A DNA stretch of 64,000 nt from Sphingomonas psychrolutea (GCF_014636175.1 NZ_BMDW01000015.1:30245-94244); one strand, 5' to 3'. Positions 52,586 to 61,013 are shown, counted from the stretch's first letter. The notes: generated by a model from the letters alone, not told the origin. Numbers and translations are program-made.

Positions 52586-53435
52586 CCGCGACAGCAAGCG
52601 GCCCAAGGGCCCGCCGTCGCTGCGGCGGAGCTTCGTCACGCCCGAGGGGGTCGATTTGCAGATCGAACTCGGCGGGGCGGGGGTGCGCGCGGCGGCGTTC
52701 ATGCTCGATGCGCTGGCGATGTTGATTCTGCTGATCATCGCCACGATCGTGATCGCCTTGCTGCTCGTGGCGAGCAAGGAGACCGCCTTTGGAATATTGT
52801 GGCTGATCGGCTTTTTCGTGTTGCGGAATGGCTGGTTCACTCTGTTTGAAATGGGCGGTCGCGGCGCGACGCCGGGAAAGCGGATCATGGGCCTGCGCGT
52901 CGTCGCACGCGACGGGGCGCGGTTGACCGGGGGCGCGGTGATCACGCGCAACGCGATGCGCGAGATCGAGGTGTTCCTGCCGCTTAGTTTCCTCGCTGCC
53001 CAAACGGCGCAAGGGCTGGCCGACAGTTTCCTGACGATCTTTGCGTTGTGCTGGAGCGGGATTTTTCTGTTCTTTCCGCTGTTCAATCGCGACCGGTTGC
53101 GGATCGGCGATGTGTTGGCGGGCACGTGGGTGGTGCGGACGGTGCGCGGCGAACTTGGCTCCGACTTGGCGATTTCGGTCGCGCGCGAACGCCGCGTGTT
53201 CAGCGAAGCGGCACTCAGCCTGTACGGCGTATACGAACTGCAAACGCTCGAAGAGGTGCTGCGCAGCGGGCGCGAGGATGCGATCGCTACCGTCGCCGCG
53301 ACGATCCGCCGCAAGGCCGGGATCGCCGATGACGCTGACGACAGGGGATTTCTGAGCGATTATTATGCGGCATTGTGCGTGCGGTTGGAACGGGGTTTGA
53401 TGGTAGGGCGCCGCCGCGCGGACAAATTCGCCTGA
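52566..53435 (+). CDS. RDD family membrane protein
   Basis: 289 residues with the RDD domain (about 30-195): RAAAFMLDALAMLILLIIATIV, GWFTLFEMGGRGATPGKRIMGLRVV and a conserved third helix pair. The C-terminal 100 residues are soluble and helical (ISVARERRVFSEAALSLYGVYELQTLEEVLR). The start lies 20 bases inside the SpoIIM-like gene, so translation is coupled. RDD proteins have been proposed as transporters or lipid-linked membrane factors; the role here is unknown. It ends the MoxR cluster. Confidence 0.88.
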   Translation: MAWFRRNRDSKRPKGPPSLRRSFVTPEGVDLQIELGGAGVRAAAFMLDALAMLILLIIATIVIALLLVASKETAFGILWLIGFFVLRNGWFTLFEMGGRGATPGKRIMGLRVVARDGARLTGGAVITRNAMREIEVFLPLSFLAAQTAQGLADSFLTIFALCWSGIFLFFPLFNRDRLRIGDVLAGTWVVRTVRGELGSDLAISVARERRVFSEAALSLYGVYELQTLEEVLRSGREDAIATVAATIRRKAGIADDADDRGFLSDYYAALCVRLERGLMVGRRRADKFA

Positions 53436-53518
53436 AAAGTTCTGCGCGGCACGGTTTTCACGGATTTAGGACAGTCAGGCGGCAAGGTTCTGCATAAGCC
53501 TTGCGAAGGACCCTCCGC

Positions 53519-55120
53519 GTGCCAGCACTCAATTGGTCGAAGACGCCTCATTGGCGCAACTACCACCGGACGCAGGACCGAAGCCAAGTCGACACGGCCA
53601 AGCTCGTTCCAAATGGTGCCCCGCTCGGCGCGATCGCCGCTTTGCGCCAGACTGCGGCGCAGTTCGGCTTCGTGCTTGCAAGTGCGGCGCGGCAGAAGCT
53701 GCCGCTCACCGCACTCGGCTCGGCCTGGTCGTTCAGCGACATCACCAAGAATAACGGCTTCCTGCTCCACACGGGCCTCGCGCAGCATATCTGGCAGGTC
53801 GATGCGGCCGATCTTGGCCCGGCGGCGGTGCACCGCGACCGGATGGTGTTGGTCCACGGAGGGACGACGATCCACGAACTCAACGCGTTTCTGGAACCCG
53901 ATCTGTCGCTGATCACCACGGGCGCGCATGACGGGCAAACGGTCGGGGGCATGCTCGGCACCGGAGTGCACGGATCAGTGCTGCGCTATGGCGGCTTCCA
54001 GAATCATGTCCGCGGGGTCCACATCGTCACCGGTCCGGGCGAATCGTGGTGGATCGAGCGCGGGCCGATGCCGTGGCTGGCCAGCGCGACCGCAGCGGCT
54101 CTGGCCAATCATGTCGTGCTCGAACCCGATCTGTTCGATGCCGCGCTCGTGCATCTCGGTGGTCTGGGCATCATCAACGCCGTGCTGATAGAAGCAGCAC
54201 CGGGCTATGTCGTCGATGTCGTACGCGTAAAACACCCGCTGACCGCGGCGTCGATCGGTCTGCTTGAAAAAGGCGATTTTGCCGCCTTTGCGCGCGAAGT
54301 ATGGGCGCCCAGCCGTGAGGAACCCTATTATATCGAGGTAATCCTCGACCCGTTCCATCCGTATGCGGGCTATCGCGGCGCGGCGCACAATGCTCTGATA
54401 ACCTTGTTCTATAAACGCGAACCCGATCGCAGCATAACGCGCAGCTTGGCGGCCAACGGCGCGTCGGTGGTCGAAGCTGCGCATGAAACACTCAATCTGC
54501 TTGCCAAGGCGCTGTCTGCCCAGCCCGAGCAGGACTTGTTGCTGCCATTGCCGCAAGCCGTCGCGTGGCTGGTCGCGCAGGAGTTTCATCCGGAACCCGC
54601 AGCCGGTACGGTGCCCCGTCGGATGACGTGGGGGAAGGCCAACGGGCCGCACGTCCGCCAGGAAATTCTCGGCTGGGACATCGAATTGTACAATGCGGCC
54701 TATGCGATCGAGCGCCAGCATTTGACGACGACGCTCAAGACCATGCTCGATGCGTTTCACAGCAATGGCGGCGGCCATCAAGTGTTCACGCTGCGCTTCG
54801 TGACGAAGGCGGCGGGGCTGATGGCGTTCACGCGCTTCGACGATAGCGTCGTGATCAACATGGACGGTCTGCGCACGCTCAACAGCTCGGATGCTGCGCG
54901 TAACGTCGCGCTGGCGCTTGAGCGTACGGCGATCCCGTTCAGCCAGCATTGGGGGAAGCAGGGCGTTATCACCAGCACGCGCGTCGCGCGCGATTTCGGG
55001 TCGCCCGCCGATCCCACCACGCGCGCCGGGCGCTGGCGGGCGGCGCGTTACCGGCTGTTGTCGCCTGCCATGCGCGAAACGATCCGCAGCGATGCTTTGT
55101 CGGCCTGGGGCTTGGCGTAA
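53519..55120 (+). CDS. FAD-linked oxidase (PCMH-type, aldonolactone-oxidase-like)
   Basis: A 533-residue flavoprotein. The FAD-binding PCMH domain is N-terminal (SAARQKLPLTALGSAWSFSD, LITTGAHDGQTVGGMLGTGVHGS, GGLGIINAVLIEAAPGY); the cap/substrate domain follows. This family oxidises sugar lactones, alditols or sterols. GTG at 53519 with GAAGGA nine bases upstream is preferred over a TTG at 53501. No signal peptide is visible. The 3' end overlaps the convergent regulator gene by 73 bases. Confidence 0.85.
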   Translation: MPALNWSKTPHWRNYHRTQDRSQVDTAKLVPNGAPLGAIAALRQTAAQFGFVLASAARQKLPLTALGSAWSFSDITKNNGFLLHTGLAQHIWQVDAADLGPAAVHRDRMVLVHGGTTIHELNAFLEPDLSLITTGAHDGQTVGGMLGTGVHGSVLRYGGFQNHVRGVHIVTGPGESWWIERGPMPWLASATAAALANHVVLEPDLFDAALVHLGGLGIINAVLIEAAPGYVVDVVRVKHPLTAASIGLLEKGDFAAFAREVWAPSREEPYYIEVILDPFHPYAGYRGAAHNALITLFYKREPDRSITRSLAANGASVVEAAHETLNLLAKALSAQPEQDLLLPLPQAVAWLVAQEFHPEPAAGTVPRRMTWGKANGPHVRQEILGWDIELYNAAYAIERQHLTTTLKTMLDAFHSNGGGHQVFTLRFVTKAAGLMAFTRFDDSVVINMDGLRTLNSSDAARNVALALERTAIPFSQHWGKQGVITSTRVARDFGSPADPTTRAGRWRAARYRLLSPAMRETIRSDALSAWGLA

Positions 55121-56838
55121 CGCGCCAGGATCGCGTCGAGCGTTGCGCGCAATCCCGGATCGCGGATCGCCGCGCGGACCGCTTGTCCGCCGCCCAGGGC
55201 GTCCAGCCGCGCGACGAACGGCGCTGCCCCCGCGTGATCTCCATCCAGTGCGTAGACCAGGATCAAACCCGCGAGCGTGACGGGGGAATGGGGCATATAT
55301 TGCACCGCATCGCGGAGTGCGGAGCGCGCAGCCCCCAGGTCGCCGAGCACGAGCTGTCCGATCCCGATCCCGGTCATCGCCAGCGGCCGTACCGCCGAGC
55401 GCGGGTTCATGCGGAGCGCCGATTCGAACCGCACGATCGCGCGCGCGGGCTTGCTACAGGCGAGATCGACCCAGCCGCCCCAGAACAGGCTCGCGCCCGA
55501 GGCCGGGTGAATCGCCAGCGCACGCTCGATCAACTGGTCAGCAATCTCGACATCGCCGCCGACCCCGATCAGCGCACCGGCCGCATAGCCGAGCACGAAG
55601 GGATCGCTTTCGCCATGGCGCAGGCAATGTTCGTAATGGCTGAGGGCAGCAGCGCGAGTAGCGTCGGGGTCATCCGCCCAGCCGAAGGTAAAGACGATCG
55701 AATGACAGAAAGCAGCAAGCGCGCTCGCCCATGCATTGTGCGGCTCGAGCTCGAGTACTTGCTGCGCGGTTGCGATCGCTTCCAACATGGAACCCCGCTC
55801 CCATTGTCGAAACAGCGCGTTGGCGCGCCAGTAGAGGTGATAGGCGTCGGGAGTCGTCACGCGCTGCGTGACCGCCCTGGTGCGTTCGGCGATTTCGACC
55901 GAAGAATCGATCTGCTGCGCAACCGTTTGCGCGATCTCTGACTGGACCGCGAACAGCTCGGCAAGCGTCGCCTCGAAGCGCTGCGCCCAGATTTGCTCGC
56001 GCACCACGCCGTCGGTCAGCCGAACCTGGATTCCAATCGTGTCGCCGTCCCGCGCGATGCTGCCCTCGAGCAGATAGCGCACGCCGAGTTCGCGGCACAG
56101 CGCGCTATGATCCACCGGTCGTTCGGGCCGCGGACCCGCCAGTGCCACAAACAGCGTCGAAAATCGCGACAGAGCATCGCCGATCTCGTCGGTCATCCCG
56201 TCCGCAATCGCGCGGTCGTCCTGATCGCTCGTGCGCAGCGTGAAGGCGACCACCCCGACCGACGGTTTTCGTCCTGACGGCGTGGCACTGCCATTCGCTG
56301 AGTCGTCCGCCGGATCGGCGAGCGAGACGCGCTCCCAATCCTGAATCTGGAGCTGCGCGATCAGCCCGGCGACATGCTGGCGCTGTTCGCGCAGCCAATC
56401 CTCAAATCCTTCCTCACCCGGCACGTCGAGCCCTTCGAGCAAGGCACCGGGATCGGTGAGCGAGGCGCGCCGGGCATTGGCGACATTGGCGTTCAGCTCG
56501 CGAACATCGATATCGAGCCGCGCAAGATCGAGTCGCACGCGCCGCGAGTCCGCAATCAGGAGCGGAGCCCCCTGCGATGGGTTGATCGCGAGGCGTAAAT
56601 TGGAAAGTTCGCGCCGCAAGCTTGCGCGCGCCTGATCGGGCTCACGCGAACCCCATAGTTGCGATTGCAGCCACGTCCGCGAACGCTCGCCCGAGCGCGC
56701 TAGCGCGACCAAAGCGAGCAGCGCGATACTCTTGCGGCTGGTGATCGGCAGCCGCGTGCCATCGGGCGCGAAAAAACCGAATGACCCAAGCAGGCGCAAG
56801 CGATGTCGCGCGCCATCGTGCGAAGGCCAGTCCCCCAT
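55048..56838 (-). CDS. BTAD/CadC-like transcriptional regulator with TPR repeats
   Basis: About 596 residues. The N-terminus is an OmpR-type winged helix plus bacterial transcriptional activator domain (LRLLGSFGFFAPDGTRLPITSRKSIALLALVALA, WGSREPDQARASLRRELSNLR). A TolB-like middle segment (DDRAIADGMTDEIGDALSRFSTLFVALAGPRP) is typical of the adenylate-cyclase-associated TPR regulators. The C-terminus has TPR-like helices (around 330-580). It is probably a one-component sensor-regulator. Start 56838 is preferred; ATG 56868 or 56904 are possible. Convergent with the FAD oxidase. Confidence 0.82.
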   Translation of the reverse strand: MGDWPSHDGARHRLRLLGSFGFFAPDGTRLPITSRKSIALLALVALARSGERSRTWLQSQLWGSREPDQARASLRRELSNLRLAINPSQGAPLLIADSRRVRLDLARLDIDVRELNANVANARRASLTDPGALLEGLDVPGEEGFEDWLREQRQHVAGLIAQLQIQDWERVSLADPADDSANGSATPSGRKPSVGVVAFTLRTSDQDDRAIADGMTDEIGDALSRFSTLFVALAGPRPERPVDHSALCRELGVRYLLEGSIARDGDTIGIQVRLTDGVVREQIWAQRFEATLAELFAVQSEIAQTVAQQIDSSVEIAERTRAVTQRVTTPDAYHLYWRANALFRQWERGSMLEAIATAQQVLELEPHNAWASALAAFCHSIVFTFGWADDPDATRAAALSHYEHCLRHGESDPFVLGYAAGALIGVGGDVEIADQLIERALAIHPASGASLFWGGWVDLACSKPARAIVRFESALRMNPRSAVRPLAMTGIGIGQLVLGDLGAARSALRDAVQYMPHSPVTLAGLILVYALDGDHAGAAPFVARLDALGGGQAVRAAIRDPGLRATLDAILARYAKPQADKASLRIVSRMAGDNSR

Positions 56839-56924
56839 CACTCCGTCCCTTCGACCCCGCGTCGGCATTTTCTGACGCCCTGATGGGAACTTGGGCGCAT
56901 CCATGCCGTCTCGCAAGGGGCAGA

Positions 56925-58199
56925 TCAGGCGCGCGGGTGCCGCGTCGGCGCTTCGGTGTCCGCAGCGCGATGCTCCGCCTGCCATGCTGCTGCCACGCCG
57001 CGCAGATAGCCGCGCACGGCATCGTCCTCGGTCAAGCCGATCGCGGTTTGCAGTGCGTCTTGTGCATCCGCAGCGCGCGATGCCGCGTGGAGGACGTGCG
57101 CGCGTGTGACCCAATAGGGCTGATACCGGACAGCCGTCGAAGCAGGCAGCGCGTCGAGTTGCCGCAGGGCGGCTGCCGGATCGCCGGCGTCGAGTGTTGC
57201 GGCGGCACGCCCGACCAGCACGCCGAGGCTAGGCGCGTGCGTGGCCAGCAGGTCGTAAAGCGTCCGGAGCGCTTGGTGATGAGCGCGGCCGGTTATTGGC
57301 CGCTGGATATGCACCGATTGCAGTGCCGCTTCGCACTGGAACCGCCCGAAGCGCGCCGCCTGCGCCGCCGTTGTCAACAAACTCTCGGCTTCGATGATAT
57401 GGTCGCGCGACCAAAGCGCGGCATTCTGGTCGCGTAAGGGGACGAAGCGGCCCGCGGCGTCGCGTCGCGCGGTGCGGCGTGCCTCGCAATAAAGCATCAG
57501 CGCCAGCAACCCGCGCGCCTCGGGCTCGTCAGGCATCAGCTCGACCAGCAAGCGCCCGAGATAGAGGGCTTCGTGCGACAGGTCCTGCGTACCGACCGTT
57601 GCGCCCGGAACATCGTCCCAGCCGGTACCATAAGCAGCATAAATCGCATTCAGGACGTCGCTGAGCCGATCGGGCAGGTCCTCGCCGCTTGGCGGTTCGA
57701 AGCGAAGGCCAGAGTCGCGGATCTTGGCTTTCGCGCGGACGAGCCGCTGGCCCATGGTGGAAGGTGCGACCAGGAAGGCGCTGGCGATGCGTCCGGCGTC
57801 TAGACCAAGCACCGTCTGCAGCATTAGCGGGGTGCGGATCGCCGGGTCGATCGCGGGATGCGCGCAGACGAACAGCAGTTTCAGTCGCTCGTCGGGGAAG
57901 GCGGCCGCTTGCTCGGTCGCGGGATTGAAGCGGCGCTCAAGCTCGGGCATTGCGGCCTCCGTCACAGCCGCGTGACGATAGGCATTGCGCAACCGGTTGC
58001 GCGCCGCGGTCATCAGCCAGCCATCGGGATTGGCCGGGACGCCGCTTTCGGGCCATGTCGCGAGCGCCGTCGCAAACGCCTCCGCAAGCGCGTCTTCGGC
58101 CCCGGCAATATCGCGCGACCATGCCACCAGCAAAGCGAGCAATCGTCCGTAGGAAACGCGCGCCGCCACCTCGGCGGCGCGGCGCGCGTCCTCCCCCAT
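56925..58199 (-). CDS. ECF42-type RNA polymerase sigma factor with C-terminal extension
   Basis: A 424-residue ECF sigma factor. Regions 2 and 4 lie in the first about 190 residues (RLLALLVAWSRDIAGAEDALAEAFATALATWP, NPDGWLMTAARNRLRNAYR; then FLVAPSTMGQRLVRAKAKIRDSG). They are followed by a long helical, TPR/SnoaL-less extension (DLSHEALYLGRLLVELMPDEPEARGLLALMLYCEARR). This matches the ECF42 group, which lacks an anti-sigma factor and is genetically linked to a DGPF (YCII-like) protein. ATG 58199 overlaps the stop of that partner (TGATG). Confidence 0.9.
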   Translation of the reverse strand: MGEDARRAAEVAARVSYGRLLALLVAWSRDIAGAEDALAEAFATALATWPESGVPANPDGWLMTAARNRLRNAYRHAAVTEAAMPELERRFNPATEQAAAFPDERLKLLFVCAHPAIDPAIRTPLMLQTVLGLDAGRIASAFLVAPSTMGQRLVRAKAKIRDSGLRFEPPSGEDLPDRLSDVLNAIYAAYGTGWDDVPGATVGTQDLSHEALYLGRLLVELMPDEPEARGLLALMLYCEARRTARRDAAGRFVPLRDQNAALWSRDHIIEAESLLTTAAQAARFGRFQCEAALQSVHIQRPITGRAHHQALRTLYDLLATHAPSLGVLVGRAAATLDAGDPAAALRQLDALPASTAVRYQPYWVTRAHVLHAASRAADAQDALQTAIGLTEDDAVRGYLRGVAAAWQAEHRAADTEAPTRHPRA

Positions 58200-58567
58200 C
58201 ACGCCGCCGCGGAAGCCGGTGGTGGCATCACCGGTCGCACTTCGACCGACCCAGACGAGGCCGCTGGCGAGCGCGCTGCCCATTCGAGCGCGGTATCGAG
58301 ATCGGCCACCTCGATGATGAAATAGCCGCCAAGCTGTTCCTTGGTATCGGCGAACGGGCCGTCCTCGACGGTGCGCTTTCCGTCGCGGACGCGCACCGTC
58401 GTGGCGGTATGCGGGAGTTGGAGGCCATCACCGTTGACGATAATCCCGGCCTGCGCCATCGCGCCGATAAAGGCGTTCCAGCCGCCCCAATAGGCATCGG
58501 CATGGACGGGATCGTTGCGCTTGCCGGATTCGGATTCGGGTTCGCACATTAGGATCATGTATTGCAT
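58199..58567 (-). CDS. DGPF/YCII-related protein, partner of the ECF42 sigma factor
   Basis: A 122-residue YCII-fold protein beginning MQYMILMCEPESES and carrying the name-giving motif EDGPFADTKEQLGGYFIIEV. AAGAGA lies about nine bases before ATG 58567; the frame extends upstream without a ribosome site. In ECF42 systems the sigma factor controls DGPF genes such as this one. Role of the protein is not established. The Pro/Ala-rich C-terminus (VMPPPASAAA) is an extension. Confidence 0.9.
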   Translation of the reverse strand: MQYMILMCEPESESGKRNDPVHADAYWGGWNAFIGAMAQAGIIVNGDGLQLPHTATTVRVRDGKRTVEDGPFADTKEQLGGYFIIEVADLDTALEWAARSPAASSGSVEVRPVMPPPASAAA

Positions 58568-58708
58568 GGTCGGTCTCTTTCTCTCGGGTTGAGTGTGTCG
58601 AAAAGGGCTGCCCAGCGCCATGACATTCGAGCGCCCACGATTTCGACACGTGCATGAAATTTTTGTGGGAGGTAGTAAGCGAGCGCGGAGAAACGCAGGA
58701 GCACCCGC

Positions 58709-59056
58709 ATGACGATTCTATACGGCATCCCCAATTGCGACACGGTCAAAAAGGCGCGAACGTGGCTCGCCGCGCAGGGTATCGACTATGCCTTCCACGA
58801 TTATAAAAAGGCCGGGGTCGATGCGGCGGCGCTGCGCGGCTGGGTCGATCGGCTCGGGTGGGAAGTGCTGCTCAACCGCGCCGGCACGACCTTTCGCGCG
58901 CTGCCCGATGCCGACAAGGCCGATCTCAACACCGACACGGCGATCGCGATCATGTTGGCCAACCCCTCGACGATCAAACGCCCCGTGCTCGAATCGGGCG
59001 ATGTGCTGCTGGCAGGGTTCAAGCCGGATACCTATCTGTCTGCCTTCAACCGCTAG
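58709..59056 (+). CDS. ArsC family (YffB/Spx-like) reductase
   Basis: A 115-residue thioredoxin-fold protein with the single-Cys motif GIPNCDTVKKARTWL, LLNRAGTTFRALPDADK and KRPVLESGD. It is the YffB/PA3664-like branch of the ArsC/Spx family, described as glutathione-dependent thiol reductases rather than true arsenate reductases. GGAG lies about six bases upstream of the start. It is followed after 11 bases by the DUF427 gene. Confidence 0.92.
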   Translation: MTILYGIPNCDTVKKARTWLAAQGIDYAFHDYKKAGVDAAALRGWVDRLGWEVLLNRAGTTFRALPDADKADLNTDTAIAIMLANPSTIKRPVLESGDVLLAGFKPDTYLSAFNR

Positions 59057-59067
59057 GAGACTCGATC

Positions 59068-59349
59068 ATGCCGACAGCAACTTGGAACGGCACCGTCATC
59101 GCCCAGTCCGACGACACCGTGATCGTCGAGGGCAATCACTATTTCCCCGCCGACAGCATCGTGGCCGAGTATTTCGAGCCAAGCCCGACGCATTCGCATT
59201 GCCGGTGGAAGGGCGAGGCAAGCTACAAGACGATCGTCGTCGACGGCAAGCGCAACCCCGATGCCGCCTGGTACTATCCCGACCCCAAGCCGAAGGCGGC
59301 CGAGATCAAGGATCGCTTTGCGTTCTGGAAGGGCGTTACCGTAGCGTAA
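59068..59349 (+). CDS. DUF427 domain-containing protein
   Basis: A 93-residue DUF427 protein: MPTATWNGTVIAQSDDTVIVEGNHYFP, SPTHSHCRWKGEASY, AWYYPDPKPKAAEIKDRFAFW. The family has a small beta-tent-like fold and no agreed function. AGGAG lies seven bases before the ATG. It probably forms an operon with the ArsC-like gene. Confidence 0.92.
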   Translation: MPTATWNGTVIAQSDDTVIVEGNHYFPADSIVAEYFEPSPTHSHCRWKGEASYKTIVVDGKRNPDAAWYYPDPKPKAAEIKDRFAFWKGVTVA

Positions 59350-59370
59350 CTGCCTGAACATTTGGGGAAA

Positions 59371-59447
59371 TGGTGCGCCCGGAGGGAGTCGAACCCCCGA
59401 CCGAGGAGGTAGAAGCTCCTTGCTCTATCCAACTGAGCTACGGGCGC
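59371..59447 (-). tRNA. tRNA-Arg (anticodon UCU)
   Basis: 77 bases. The acceptor GCGCCCG pairs with CGGGCGC, the anticodon loop is CTTCTAC with anticodon TCT (reads AGA), the T loop is GTTCGACTC and CCA is encoded at 59373-59371. It is transcribed toward the DUF427 gene and divergent from the queuosine transporter. Confidence 0.95.
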
Positions 59448-59501
59448 ACACCAATACGGTCTTTAGCGCGGATTGCGGAGCGGCGAAACCGGCTTCATAC
59501 T

Positions 59502-59527
59502 TGCCCCCGAGTAGCGAAACAGGGGCA
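59502..59527 (+). promoter_or_regulatory. Hairpin covering the ribosome site of the queuosine transporter gene
   Basis: TGCCCC (59502-59507) pairs with GGGGCA (59522-59527). The second arm contains the Shine-Dalgarno AGGGG, three to eight bases before the ATG at 59530. If formed, this structure would block initiation. No match to the known preQ1-I pattern (A-rich tail) was found, so ligand control is only a possibility. Confidence 0.4.
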
Positions 59528-59529
59528 TT

Positions 59530-60294
59530 ATGGACGGCTTGCAGACGATCGACGCACGCGAGACCGCGGGCCGCGAATTCCGCTATTACGACTTCGTGAT
59601 GGTGGCATTCGTCGTCATCCTGCTGTTGTCGAACGTGATCGGGGCGGGGAAGCCCGCGGTCGTCGATTTGCCCTTCATCGGGGCGTGGCCGTTCGGGGCG
59701 GGGATCCTGTTTTTCCCGCTCAGCTATCTGATCGGCGATATCCTCACCGAAGTTTATGGCTATGCCCGCGCACGGCGGTGCGTTTGGGCTGGGTTTGCCG
59801 GGCTGATCTTTATGGCCTTCATGGAGCAGGTCGTCGTAGCGCTGCCCCCTGCATCGGGGTGGACCGGGCAAGCCTCGTACGAATATGTCTTCGGTAAATC
59901 GATTTTCGTCAGCCCCGAGGCGGCGACGGGTTTGCGCATCATCCTCGCCTCTATCACGGCCTTCTGGGTCGGCGAGTTTGCCAACAGCTTCGTCCTCGCC
60001 AAATTGAAAATCCTGACCAACGGCCGGATGCTGTGGACGCGCACCGTCGGGAGCACGGTGGTGGCGCAGGGGTTCGACAGCCTGATCTTCTATCCGCTCG
60101 CCTTTTACGGGATGACCGATTGGCCCGCCGCACAGATCGGCGCGGTGATGCTGAGCCAGTTCGTGCTGAAAGTGTCGTGGGAGGTGCTGCTGACCCCCGT
60201 TACCTATGCCGTCGTCAACTTCCTGAAACGGCGCGAGGGCGTCGACGTGTATGACCGCGGGACCGATTTTTCGCCGTTCAAGGCGCGGGTTTAG
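59530..60294 (+). CDS. Queuosine precursor transporter (YhhQ/VUT family)
   Basis: A 254-residue membrane protein with six helices: YYDFVMVAFVVILLLSNVIGAGK, PFGAGILFFPLSYLIGDILTEVYGYARAR, VGEFANSFVLAKLK and GSTVVAQGFDSLIFYPLAFYG. These are the family signatures of COG1738/YhhQ, which imports queuine-pathway precursors (preQ0/preQ1). No queuosine synthesis genes are adjacent. Convergent with the PIN toxin gene (4-base overlap). Confidence 0.93.
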   Translation: MDGLQTIDARETAGREFRYYDFVMVAFVVILLLSNVIGAGKPAVVDLPFIGAWPFGAGILFFPLSYLIGDILTEVYGYARARRCVWAGFAGLIFMAFMEQVVVALPPASGWTGQASYEYVFGKSIFVSPEAATGLRIILASITAFWVGEFANSFVLAKLKILTNGRMLWTRTVGSTVVAQGFDSLIFYPLAFYGMTDWPAAQIGAVMLSQFVLKVSWEVLLTPVTYAVVNFLKRREGVDVYDRGTDFSPFKARV

Positions 60295-60734
60295 GGCGCG
60301 AGCAGCGCATCGAGCGCAGCGCGATTGGCGGGGTTGAAGGGGTTTAGCAGCGTCATCCCGTCGATCGTCGCGCCGTCCTGCATGTCTTCTGTCAGCATTA
60401 CCTCGACATCGGACGATCTTGCGACAGCGATGATCAGACTGTCCCAGAATTGCAATTTGTAACGATCCGCCAGCCGAGCGGCAGTCAACAGATGGGCGCT
60501 TTTCGTGTCGACGACCGAAAACAAGCTTGACCAACTCTCGACCAACGCGATGGCATCCGCTTTCACAGCGGGGTTTTTGCGGCTTACGGCATTGATGAAT
60601 TCGCCTAATACCTGCGTTGTGATGACGACATCAAGCGCTTGAAGGCGAAGGAAAATATCGGCGGCGATCCGGCGTTTTGCCGGTTCGCTGCTATCGAAGG
60701 CGTAGAACAGAACGTTTGTATCGAGCGTGAGCAT
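60291..60734 (-). CDS. PIN domain toxin (VapC-like ribonuclease)
   Basis: A 147-residue PIN domain with all acidic catalytic positions: Asp5 (LTLDTNVLFYAFD), Glu45 (QVLGEFINAV), Asp98 (FWDSLIIA) and Asp117 (LTEDMQDG). VapC toxins cleave tRNA or rRNA in a magnesium-dependent way. Its ATG overlaps the antitoxin stop (TAATG), the classic toxin-antitoxin order. It follows purQ on the same strand. Confidence 0.93.
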   Translation of the reverse strand: MLTLDTNVLFYAFDSSEPAKRRIAADIFLRLQALDVVITTQVLGEFINAVSRKNPAVKADAIALVESWSSLFSVVDTKSAHLLTAARLADRYKLQFWDSLIIAVARSSDVEVMLTEDMQDGATIDGMTLLNPFNPANRAALDALLAP

Positions 60735-60982
60735 TACAACCGGGCGTCACCGTAACGATCTTCCATCGTTAAGGGGCCGCCGCCCAGATCTGCACCCTTT
60801 TCCATCAAAGCGAGCATGCGGTCGTAACGGTCGTGCCACGCCGCGTCGCGCACGGGGCGCTTCGGGCGCATCTCCGCAACAATTTTGCCGTGCTTGCTGA
60901 TGTCGAGCGTCTCGCCCTTTTCGACGCGCGCGATCGCTTGCGAGACGTTAGCGTTGAGTTCTCGAACGGTCATGATACCCAT
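60734..60982 (-). CDS. Antitoxin of the PIN toxin (Phd/YefM-like)
   Basis: An 82-residue protein: N-terminal MTVRELNANVSQAIARVEKGETLDISKHGKIVAEM is the Phd/YefM DNA-binding and dimerisation fold. The C-terminal part (DRYDRMLALMEKGADLGGGPLTMEDRYGD) would wrap the toxin. ATG 60982 gives MGIMTVREL; ATG 60973 gives MTVREL. It is preceded by a 26-bp near-perfect palindrome, a likely autoregulatory operator. Confidence 0.88.
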   Translation of the reverse strand: MGIMTVRELNANVSQAIARVEKGETLDISKHGKIVAEMRPKRPVRDAAWHDRYDRMLALMEKGADLGGGPLTMEDRYGDARL

Positions 60983-60987
60983 CGGTC

Positions 60988-61013
60988 GTTCCACTTGTTG
61001 CAACAGATGGAAC
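60988..61013. promoter_or_regulatory. Palindromic operator of the toxin-antitoxin operon
   Basis: Half-sites GTTCCA and TGGAAC are centred on a coaxial TTGCAA. The full 26-bp palindrome matches its complement at 22 of 26 positions. It lies between the purQ stop and the antitoxin start, only six bases before ATG 60982, so bound antitoxin would cover the promoter or ribosome site. Confidence 0.7.

Noticed and set aside
59448..59529. preQ1-I riboswitch before the queuosine transporter
   Set aside because: The A-rich tail and loop pattern of the known class are missing; only a ribosome-site hairpin can be supported.
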